Below are positions 53,320-61,965 of a DNA stretch of 64,000 nt, one piece after another. The stretch is taken from NCBI GenBank assembly GCA_047967505.1, contig CM106541.1, one strand, 5' to 3'. Position 1 is the first letter of the stretch. Each line of letters begins with the position of its first letter. This DNA comes from Dipteris shenzhenensis. Taxonomy: Eukaryota > Polypodiophyta > Polypodiopsida > Gleicheniales. The translations under genes and the position numbers were made by a program. The notes beneath the pieces were generated by a model. The model did not search any database, was not told the origin of the DNA, and was given only the letters and a program-made list of their open reading frames with translations.

Positions 53320-53840
53320 CCGTTGCCCCCCTCCCGCCATCTCCTCCTTACCGCAGCCCCTTCTGCCTCCTCCGCCTCGCCCCCCCTCGCCGCCTCCTCC
53401 CTCGACCTCCTCCACTACCTTCCCGACTCCCTCGCCTACCCTCCCCGCCTCTCCCGCCTCGTCTCCCCGCGCTGTTTCCCCGCCTCCCCTCTCCACCGCC
53501 CCACTCCCCTCATCCCCTCCGCGCTGTTCCTCCCTCCTCCCCCGCTACCCCTTCCTGCCTCCTTCCACCGCCTCTACCACCTCTCCCCTCTGCCTCCTGC
53601 CGCCCCTACCTCCTCCCCCCTCCGCCTTCTCCGCCTCCTCCTCTCCTCCCCCTCCCGCCGGCTTCCTTCTCCCGCCTCCTCTTCACCTCTTTCCCTCGCC
53701 TTCTCTCCCTCCTCGCCTTCTTGTCTTCCCCCTCCTTCTGCGCCTTCCGTCCTCCTTGCCTTCCTCCTTTCTCTTCCGTCCTTACCCCCCCTCACTCCGC
53801 CTCTCCCTTTGACGCTTTCTCCCCTTTCTCTTCTTCCTCC
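53320..53840. repeat. 520-bp C/T-only-like polypyrimidine tract
   Basis: The plus strand is almost purine-free (CCTCC, CTCCTCC and similar) for about 520 bp. It yields long Pro/Ser/Leu 'proteins' in all three forward frames, which are compositional. It could form H-DNA or be the 5' UTR/promoter of a LINE on either strand; no homology recognised. Confidence 0.8.
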
Positions 53841-53869
53841 CTGCAGCGGGAGCATTTGCGCTTGTTAAG

Positions 53870-54290
53870 GCTAAAGAAAACCTTGTAATTACAAAACGGA
53901 TATAGCCCGGGGTAACAAAAATAATTACAAGCCTCTCAGGGCATAATCATCGGAGTGTGGACAAACAACCACGGTGGGGGCGAGTAATGCCACTGAAGAC
54001 TGTGAGCAGAGTGCTGGAAGAAAAGCTCTTGATGGTCCCAGTCGCGAAGGAAGCGCCGTCTCTTCTCCTTCCCTGCCCGGGAGTCCCCCTGACTCTGATC
54101 CCACTGACCCTTGAGCGTGTGAATGATCGTGCTCCAGATGTCCGCTAGGGTCTGGGTAGCAGAAGAAGCCTGATCTCCTAGGGTCTGTGTGCATTTGGAA
54201 GTCCAGATATGCCAGCCTACTTTCCCCAGTTGACAAGCAACAGGTACAGCAGGCAATTTAGTCCCTCCAGGACAAGGCAGAATTGTGGGC
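53870..54290 (-). pseudogene. LINE-like 3' coding end, unassigned
   Basis: The minus strand is open over 53936-54307 with WHIWTSKCTQTLGDQASSAT and related text, ending near a 3' UTR-like AT stretch (CTTGTAATTACAAGG, an inverted repeat of TTGTAATTA, at about 53880-53930). It looks like the C-terminal end of a LINE ORF2, but no motif proves it. The word GCAGAATTGTGGG is tandemly repeated at about 54270-54296. Confidence 0.35.
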
Positions 54291-54299
54291 AGAATTGTG

Positions 54300-54876
54300 G
54301 GCCTCACACCTACACGGAGACAAGTGCGAGAGGGATCCAGGCGAGCTTGGCATTAGAAGGAGACCACATCTAGGAGGTCACCATCTATGGATGAGGCATT
54401 TTCCTCATCCAGCTGAGCTCTCTCGACACTACCTCGACACTTGTGGACCAGAGCCCCATCCTCCTCGGCCCACATCTTGTTTACCTCTTTCCTTGGTATC
54501 ATGGGTTCACAGTGGAGGACATGGATACGACACACCATGTTTCATGTTTCCTGGTTACACTTCGCTTTCCAGGGCTCCCCAAGGAGTATCGAGCCATCCT
54601 CCCTTCCATTGGTCGGGCATTTGGTATAGTACTCCAGTCCCCGCTAGAGTCGGCCGCCTCAGTTTTAGTGGATGATGGAGTCCCTAGATCAGATTGGTGG
54701 TTGAGAGCCCAGAGTCCCTCCCAGATTCTCGAGACCCTTGAAGGGGGTACATTTCGCGAGAGGGTGGATATTTCTGGGTTACCAGGCCAGTGTCTTCGGT
54801 GCAGACAGATGGGTCACCTCGCCAGAGATTGCCCCCGTGGCCTCCCTCGTGCGCCTTCCTCCCTCCCTCGGCAGAG
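54300..54876 (+). pseudogene. LINE VI ORF1, 5' part (DUF4283 and zinc knuckle)
   Basis: Plus-strand ORF1 of an L1-type plant LINE. Over 54443-54892 it reads TLRFPGLPKEYRAILPSIGR, then AFGIVLQSPLESAASVLVDD and CLRCRQMGHLARDCPRG, a CCHC knuckle after a DUF4283-like domain. ORF1 products bind LINE RNA. Copia E interrupts it at 54877 and it resumes at 61089. Confidence 0.8.
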
Positions 54877-55085
54877 TGAGAGGGGGAAGTGAAGTGGAAA
54901 GGGAGCAAGAGAGTGAGAGTGAGAGAGACACAATAGTGCGGGTGTGAAGTGATGAGTGAGCCACACCACAAACTCACTAAAGTTTTATTAGGATTAGGTT
55001 TACCCTATGACTGTCTTAAGACAGTCATAGGTGTCCTATCTTTAATTCTTTAACTAAGGGTTGGCAATGTGCCTTTACCCCAACA
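54877..55085 (-). repeat. 3' LTR of copia E with perfect 28-bp palindrome
   Basis: 209 bp, TGAGAGGG to CCCCAACA on the plus strand. Positions 55004-55031 form a perfect spacerless palindrome centred on CTTAAG, with 14-bp arms. Confidence 0.97.
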
Positions 55086-55184
55086 ACCTCCCACCTAAAG
55101 GCCAATGTGCCTAAAGGGGAGAAAAGAATAAAAATTACAGCAATATACAGTTACTGTATACTAGACCATAAAGTAAGAATGGTC

Positions 55185-58100
55185 TCATCCTAATCCCATG
55201 ATGTGGCGGCAATGTGCAAACCGCTCTGTAGGCAAGCTCTTAGTGAGCAAATCTGCAGGATTATCATCAGTATGTACTTTCACAAGCTCAAGACGCTTGT
55301 CTTCCAGTACCTCCCTGATGAAATGATATTTCACTTCTATGTGCTTGGTCTTCTGATGAAAGACCGGATTCTTTGCCAACATGATAGCACTCTGACTATC
55401 ACAATGCAAAACTGGCATATCTCCTGTAATGCCCAAATCTCCCACCAGCCGAGTAAGCCATATTGCTTCCTTGCAAGCCTCAGTGGCTGCAACATATTCA
55501 GCTTCTGTGGTTGACAGTGCAACGCATTTCTGCAACCGAGACACCCATGAGATAGCACCTCCTGCAAATGTGAAAATATAACCGGTAGTAGATTTCCGGT
55601 TATCTGCATTCCCTGCATAGTCTGAATCTGTAAAACCATGCACCAATGCATCCTGCCTACCATAGCATATGCACAAGTCTTTGGTACCTTTGAGGTACCT
55701 TAAGACACCTTTCATTGCTTCCCAATGCCGCTTGCCTGGATTTGCCATATACCTGCTGATGACTCCCACCGCAAAAGCAATATCCGGACGAGTGGCAACC
55801 ATGGCATACATCAAAGATCCAACTGCAGATGCATACGGAACCTTGGCCATTTCAGCCTTATCATCATGTGATCTGGGGCTGTCCTTACTGCTGAGTTTTA
55901 AATGTGGAGGCAACGGGGTACTAATGGACTTCCCCCCCTCCATTTTAAACCTCTGCAGTACTTTGTCAATATACTCTTGCTGTGACAGAAACAAAAGTCC
56001 CTTGGACCTGTCACGAGTAATACGCATGCCAAGAATATGATTTGCATCCCCCAAGTCTTTCATGTCAAAAGACTTATGCAGTTGTTTCTTCAAAACACTA
56101 ATCTCATGCTGAGATTTACTGGCAATAAGCATGTCATCCACATATAGAATGAGTAGCATCAAACTGCCATCCTTTGCCCGTTTGGTGTATAAGCAATGAT
56201 CGGTCTCACACCGATGATACCCTTGGGACTGCATGAATGCATCAAATTTCTTGTACCATTCTCTTGGCGCCTGCTTGAGTCCATACAAGCTCCTTTTGAG
56301 CTTACACACAAGCTGCTCTTTCCCTTTAACATCATATCCTTCTGGCTGACTCATATAGATCTCATCATGGAGATCTCCGTGAAGAAAAGCTGTCTTCACA
56401 TCCATCTGACATAAATCCATGTCAGCATGAGCAACAAGAGCCAACACTGCTCTCAAAGTAGTCATCTTGACTACAGGGGAAAAAATCTCATCAAAATCAA
56501 TGCCCTTCTCCTGCTTAAATCCCTTGGCAACCAATCTGGCCTTATACCGAGGTAAAGCATTTGAATCCACTTTGACTTTGTAAACCCACTTGCATGGCAA
56601 AACCTTTCTGCCTGCAGGTAACTGCACCAAGTCCCATGTATCATTCTGAAGTAAGGAGTCCATTTCTGATTGCATGGCTTTCTCCCACTTCTTTTTCTCT
56701 GCTCTTCCCATAGCTTCCTTGAAGCTGGAAGGCTCACCACAATCTGTCAACATGATAAAATCAGCCACATTATTGGCTCCTGGAACAAACCTGGCAGGAG
56801 GCCGTTGTGCACGGGTGCTCCTCCTCACAAAATGTTCCGGATTAGGCTGCTGTCCAGCCTGTTCTTCATGCATGACAGGTGGCTGTACCACCATATCTGG
56901 CTGTTCTACAGCCCCATCTGTTGGCACATCCAGTGGTGCATCATTGGCAAAAGTATCTGGCTGATTTTCAGCCTGTATACCCTCTTGAACAGGGTGATCT
57001 GCAGCAGGCTGCTGCTGCATATAAATGGGCATTCTTTGCTGTCCAACATCATCATAAATAACCCTCCTGTATTCCACAGGTTGCACGGGTTCCTTGTGTA
57101 CACTATCTTCTTTAAAGATGACATCATTGCTGCGTATAATCTTCCGTTTAACGGGATCCCATAACCTGTACCCCATTTCACCTTCATCACCATATCCCAT
57201 AAAGATGCATCTGATAGACTTTGGATCCAGTTTGGTGCGGAGATCTTTGCGTACATGAGCAAAGCACTCGCAGCCAAATACCCGTAAGTGCTTATATGAA
57301 GGTGGCTTGCCAGACCACACCTCCTCTGGCACTTTCAACTCCAAAGCCTTATTTGGTGACCTGTTAATAATGTGAATTGCTGTTTGCACGGCTTCTGCCC
57401 AAAAGCCATGGGGTAATGCAGCATAAGACAACATACATCGAACCTTCTCCTGAACAGTTCGATTCATCCGCTCACTTGCACCATTTTGAGATGCATTATG
57501 AGGGGCTGTGAGTTCCTGTTTGATGCCCTTAGCTTGGCAAAACTGCACAAAAGCATGTGACACATACTCACCCCCATTATCGGATCTGAGGCATTTCAGC
57601 CTACGACCTGTCCGATTCTCCACCTGAGCGACAAATCTCTTGAAAGCATTTAGGGCATCTCCCTTATGCTTCAAGAAATAGACCCACACCTTACGTGTGG
57701 CATCATCAATGAAAGTAATAAAATATTTGGCACCCCCTAGTGATAACTGTGGCATCTCACACAAATCAGTGTGCACTAGATCAAGTGGTGCTCTATTCTG
57801 GGGAGTTCTCCTCTTATGAGGAGTCACAGAATGCTTGCCAAAAATACAATGATCACAAGTAGGCAAATCTGAAAAAGAGAGAGGCGGCAGATAACCCAAA
57901 CGTGACAGTTCTTGCATTCCCTTAACAGACATGTGTCCCAACCGGCTATGCCACAATGAAACCTTTGGCAGCTCGGTTATGGCAACAACATGATTACCCA
58001 CACTGGAAACATAAAGAGGGTACAAGGTATCACTCTTAAAACCCTCAGCCACTACAGTATGGCCATCAGTAATCACCCATTTGGAATCTCCAAATGTGGT

Positions 58101-59294
58101 GTGGTAACCACTGTCATCCAATAAGCCAGTGCTAATGAGATTTTTCTTGATTTGCGGCACATGGCGAACACCATCAAGCATAAATGACTGTCCATCAGGA
58201 AGTACTATCTGTATACTGCCAATCCCTGCAATCTGACATGCATAGTTGTTCCCAAGATGAACAACTCCATGAGTACCTGTGTAGGAAGTAAACCACTCCC
58301 TATGAGGTGTAACATGAAAAGAGGCACCTGAATCCAAGAGCCAGGTGTGCATGTCATGGCCATCAATAACCAAAGCATGTGCTATTACAGCAGAAGAGCA
58401 TAAAACATCATGTATGTCACTGTCACTGTCCTCTGCTGCAACATTCACTGCATCCAATTCAACTATCTTGGCCTTGCCTTTGCCTTTGCTTGCATTTCCT
58501 GCATCTTGTGTTTCAGCCTTCTTGGCTTTCTGATCCCGTATGAACTTGAAGCACTTCGACTTCACATGTCCCTTCTTGCCACAATAAAAGCATTCAATGT
58601 CCTTTTTGCCACGGGACTGACTGCGGGATTTGGACTTACTAGCAGATCTCCCCTTCTGCTGAGTCCTGCCTCTATCCTGTACCTGCAAAGCATTTGAAGA
58701 CTTGCTGCCCGCATTATTCTTCCTGCTCATCTCTTCCATAAGGAGAGAGCTCTCTACATCAGCATACATAAGAGTAGCATTTGAATTAGACAGGGTGGTC
58801 TTGAAAGTGTCCCAACTCTCAGGGAGGGTACACAACAAGAAAGTGGCCTTGAACTCCTCATCAAGATTCAACCCCTGTGCAATCAGCTGTGTAAAGATAG
58901 CATTGAACTCACTCAAGTGTGAGGTCATAGCTGTACCTTCCTTCATGCGAAGATCGACCAGCTTCTTCAGCCAATAAACCTTACTGGCTGAGCTCTTTTG
59001 GGCATACAATTCCTCTAGTCTCTGCCATAGACCATAAGAGGTCTTTTCAGCCTGTACATTGAACACAAGAGTGTCTGAAATAGTGAGCATAATAGCTGCC
59101 CTCGCAGACAAATCAAGCTCTTCCCAATCATCAGCTGCCATGTCAGATGGCTTGACACCCTTTACCCTTATGGGCTTAGCAATCTTCTTTAACAGAAGAA
59201 CATTCAAGCACTGTTCTGCCCATAATGCATAGTTATGTGCTCCTTCCAGTTTCTTTATGTTAAGAATTGAAGAATCACCTCCTCCTGATGCCAT
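55185..59294 (-). CDS. Copia E gag-pol polyprotein
   Basis: A complete copia polyprotein. The frame is open from 59381 (1398 codons), but the likely start is the ATG at 59294-59292 (MASGGGDSSILNIKKLEG), giving about 1369 residues; the 29 upstream codons lack family similarity. Numbered from the first ATG: gag UBN2 domain about 40-230, zinc knuckle CFYCGKKGHVKSKC 264-277, protease LLDSGASFH about 348-356, pre-integrase finger (WHSRLGH..CDHC). The integrase has HTDLCEM, LRSDNGGEY and QNGASERMNRT (D, D, E all present). RT has KTAFLHGDLHDEIYM and ILYVDDMLIAS. RNase H has TDSDYAGN, STTEAEYVA and HCDSQSAIML. No stop, frameshift or missing catalytic residue seen. Confidence 0.96.
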   Translation of the reverse strand: MASGGGDSSILNIKKLEGAHNYALWAEQCLNVLLLKKIAKPIRVKGVKPSDMAADDWEELDLSARAAIMLTISDTLVFNVQAEKTSYGLWQRLEELYAQKSSASKVYWLKKLVDLRMKEGTAMTSHLSEFNAIFTQLIAQGLNLDEEFKATFLLCTLPESWDTFKTTLSNSNATLMYADVESSLLMEEMSRKNNAGSKSSNALQVQDRGRTQQKGRSASKSKSRSQSRGKKDIECFYCGKKGHVKSKCFKFIRDQKAKKAETQDAGNASKGKGKAKIVELDAVNVAAEDSDSDIHDVLCSSAVIAHALVIDGHDMHTWLLDSGASFHVTPHREWFTSYTGTHGVVHLGNNYACQIAGIGSIQIVLPDGQSFMLDGVRHVPQIKKNLISTGLLDDSGYHTTFGDSKWVITDGHTVVAEGFKSDTLYPLYVSSVGNHVVAITELPKVSLWHSRLGHMSVKGMQELSRLGYLPPLSFSDLPTCDHCIFGKHSVTPHKRRTPQNRAPLDLVHTDLCEMPQLSLGGAKYFITFIDDATRKVWVYFLKHKGDALNAFKRFVAQVENRTGRRLKCLRSDNGGEYVSHAFVQFCQAKGIKQELTAPHNASQNGASERMNRTVQEKVRCMLSYAALPHGFWAEAVQTAIHIINRSPNKALELKVPEEVWSGKPPSYKHLRVFGCECFAHVRKDLRTKLDPKSIRCIFMGYGDEGEMGYRLWDPVKRKIIRSNDVIFKEDSVHKEPVQPVEYRRVIYDDVGQQRMPIYMQQQPAADHPVQEGIQAENQPDTFANDAPLDVPTDGAVEQPDMVVQPPVMHEEQAGQQPNPEHFVRRSTRAQRPPARFVPGANNVADFIMLTDCGEPSSFKEAMGRAEKKKWEKAMQSEMDSLLQNDTWDLVQLPAGRKVLPCKWVYKVKVDSNALPRYKARLVAKGFKQEKGIDFDEIFSPVVKMTTLRAVLALVAHADMDLCQMDVKTAFLHGDLHDEIYMSQPEGYDVKGKEQLVCKLKRSLYGLKQAPREWYKKFDAFMQSQGYHRCETDHCLYTKRAKDGSLMLLILYVDDMLIASKSQHEISVLKKQLHKSFDMKDLGDANHILGMRITRDRSKGLLFLSQQEYIDKVLQRFKMEGGKSISTPLPPHLKLSSKDSPRSHDDKAEMAKVPYASAVGSLMYAMVATRPDIAFAVGVISRYMANPGKRHWEAMKGVLRYLKGTKDLCICYGRQDALVHGFTDSDYAGNADNRKSTTGYIFTFAGGAISWVSRLQKCVALSTTEAEYVAATEACKEAIWLTRLVGDLGITGDMPVLHCDSQSAIMLAKNPVFHQKTKHIEVKYHFIREVLEDKRLELVKVHTDDNPADLLTKSLPTERFAHCRHIMGLG

Positions 59295-60865
59295 ATCAGA
59301 TGAGGAAAGTAACTGACTCCCTGGAAGTAAAAAGACTGAATAAAAGTTCTGATTTCTCAGAAAAAGGCCTGCTCTATTCAAGAGCCAGTAGCACTCTCAA
59401 AAGTGCTGTTTTTACTGTCAGTAAAATCTGCAGCAAAACAGTAAATGTCCCTGCAAGTACTGTACCTTCTGACAAACTGTTCTGAGCTCAAAGAGGCATA
59501 AAAAACAGTAATTTCAGACTGCTGCTGCTGCTCAACAAGAGCTTAACAGTGCATAATTATCTGACAAAACCACTCAGACTGCTGTAAACACTGCTGTACT
59601 GACTGTACTGATCACTTCTCCCACCTCAGATGAGGTATGTCACTGTCTCAAATTGCAGAAAATACTTGACTGACACCCCAAAAACAGTAAATGACTCTTC
59701 AGCCTGTCACACAAAACCTGCAACAGGAAATGGGATAAATCCCAAGCAATCACCCTTATACCAAGGGGAGAAAATGCATCTGAAGATCTCTGTTGGTAAC
59801 CCAAGTGCAATCAAACAAAGTCTGGGCAAAAGCCCCTTGATCTGACACCTGAATCAAGTGGAGGACACCTCAACAATGAGGTAGCATGCAATATGAAAAT
59901 CTCTCTGACTCTTGTACCTGACAATGTGCAAAGCATAGACTGCCTCTGTGTACTCAGTAACAACACAAGCCACAAAGTACAAACACTCAGAAGAAAATCT
60001 TTTGAGCACTGTCAACGATGGGCAGTTAGGGACCGAGTAAACTCGATGCGCCCTGACCAAGCGTGGCTCAACTGAGATTTTCAGAATGTGTACAAAGAAT
60101 GTGACCTGCAACAAATGTCACCAAATGCACTGCGGAAATAAAGCAAATGTGTGCTCCCTGGCTACACACTGCCTCAAGGCATAGACTGCAAACACATCTA
60201 GGCAAAAGCCCTTTGATAATTTCACCCAAAGCTGAGATTTTTCCTCAGTAAATGCATAGAAACTCCTGCTGTCCTGCTGTACTTGTGTCCTTACAGCAGC
60301 ACGCTTCCCAAAAAAAAAAAACTTTGGACACAGATCCCAAGAATATGTACCTCCCTGCTGCACACAGATCGAGAAAAAAAACTGTGTAGCTTCCTGTGGG
60401 TGTGGCGGCGTCGTCGTCCGTACAGCCGTACAACTGTACGGCAGTCCGTACGACTGGCGTCCGTACGGATGCGCGAAGCTGATGATTCGCTGGCTGCTGC
60501 GCTCTGGCTACTGTGTAGCTGCAAAATGCGCAATGCCACGAGATGCAGCTAGCTGCAAAAATGCGCCGCCCAAGCTGCTCGCCGCCGCCTTGGAGCTGCC
60601 CTTGACACAGCCCGTGCCCTAGCTGCTCGCCGCCGCCTTGGAGCTGCCCTTGCTGCTCGCCGCCGCCTTGGAGCTGCCCCCGCGCCGTCGCCCTGGTCTG
60701 CTCCCGCGCCGTCGACTGCTGCTCCCTCGCCTGCTGCTGACGCAGTCCGTCCGTACGACTGTACGGACGACGTACGGTCGTACGGCGCTGCCCGTACGTC
60801 CGTACGGAAAGGGTAGTAGGCTAGGGAGAGAAAGCTCGGGAGGGGAGGAAGCTAGGGAGAGAAAA
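59295..60865 (-). other. Copia E leader with GTAC/CCGTACGG array
   Basis: A 1.57-kb leader. The gag-proximal part (59400-60300) is rich in CTGTA/ACAGT words. The distal part (60413-60805) carries many CCGTAC/GTACGG words in two clusters around a GC-rich stretch of GCTGC(T/C)CGCCGCCG repeats (60570-60740). No convincing ORF. Confidence 0.8.
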
Positions 60866-60877
60866 GCTCTGATACCA
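60866..60877 (-). other. Primer-binding site of copia E
   Basis: The minus strand reads TGGTATCAGAGC, two bases from the LTR end; complementary to initiator Met tRNA. Confidence 0.95.
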
Positions 60878-60879
60878 GT

Positions 60880-61088
60880 TGAGAGGGGGAAGTGAAGTGG
60901 AAAGGGAGCAAGAGAGTGAGAGTGAGAGAGACACAATAGTGCGGGTGTGAAGTGATGAGTGAGCCACACCACAAACTCACTAAAGTTTTATTAGGATTAG
61001 GTTTACCCTATCACTGTCTTAAGACAGTCATAGGTGTCCTATCTTTAATTCTTTAACTAAGGGTTGGCAATGTGCCTTTACCCCAACA
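60880..61088 (-). repeat. 5' LTR of copia E
   Basis: 209 bp. Same as the left LTR except C for G at 61012, inside the palindrome (61007-61034). Confidence 0.97.
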
Positions 61089-61965
61089 CAGAGTAGATAG
61101 AGTTAGCCGGCCCGAGCCCAGCGGCCTCTCAGGCAGGAGCAACAGGAGTCTCAGACCCCTTGGGTTACCCCCTCAGAAGGGGATTGGACCCAAGTTAAAA
61201 AGAAAAAGAAACCAAGCAAGCAGGCCCGCAAGCACCGTAGGCAGAGGGCCAATCACAGAGAGAGGGACAGGATTGATCGAGAGGCCCTAAAGAAGGAACA
61301 GTAGGAGCCACCTCCTCCAACGGCAGGGGCCACCGTCCATCCAGACGGTCCTCCAGCTTCGGAGGTTCAGCCTCCGAATCCACCCTTGCAGCAGCAGCGA
61401 AACCTAGAGCTTTAGATGCGGCGATGGCGAAAACCGTAGACGCTAGCCCGATGGGGGCTACAGAGGAGCCGATCCAAAGTCCCGGCGAGCCTGATCAGCG
61501 GGGGGCCCCTGTGGTCCTTGTTGCTCCTCCTTCCCCTCCTCCCCCTCCCTCCCCAGACCCTTTCCCCTCTTCCTCTTCACTTCCCCCTCCCCCTCTAGGG
61601 AGTAGACCTTTGATACGCCCATGGTGCGGAGGTGAACTTTCAATTGAGCTTCACGCGCGAGGAGCCGGTGTGTGGTTTGGCGACATGCGTTATCAGATTG
61701 CTGCTGGAGGCAAAGGTGGAGCAGGCACATCTATGGCCCCTCCAGAAGTGTGTGGAGCTGTTCGGGGTGAAAGCCTCTTTCATGATGAAGTGGGCAGGGA
61801 AAATCGGTATTGAGCTGGTATCCATGAGCCGGTATCCACACTAGTACAGCGTCGCATACATACTGACTACTTGCCCTCTAAACCCCCGGCAAAATCACAC
61901 AAAGCAATCTTTCTAGGACATGCACCCACTCACAGGAGAGCTTTGTTCCCGACTCCCCCGTCCTC
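61089..61965 (+). pseudogene. LINE VI ORF1, 3' part
   Basis: Continuation of LINE VI ORF1 after copia E: a basic Lys/Arg-rich stretch (QVKKKKKPSKQARKHRR, about 61185-61240), then Pro/Ser-rich text and open segments (61424-61813, 61632-61844) in more than one frame. It contains in-frame TAG stops and frameshifts. Confidence 0.65.

Larger units (their letters stand above)
54877..61088 (-). mobile_element. Copia E: young, apparently intact LTR retrotransposon
   Basis: A 6212-bp Ty1/copia. Target duplication CAGAG is at 54872-54876 and 61089-61093. The LTRs are 209 bp each (54877-55085 and 60880-61088) and by my reading differ at one base. Polypurine tract AGGTGGGAGGT (minus, 55086-55096), primer site 60866-60877. 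One uninterrupted ORF holds all expected motifs. The leader is long (about 1.57 kb) and carries a GTAC array. By structure it could be autonomous. Confidence 0.97.

Noticed and set aside
53165-53888. Long Pro/Ser/Leu-rich open frames in three forward frames
   Set aside because: They arise from the pyrimidine-only strand, which has almost no stop codons; no domain or start context.
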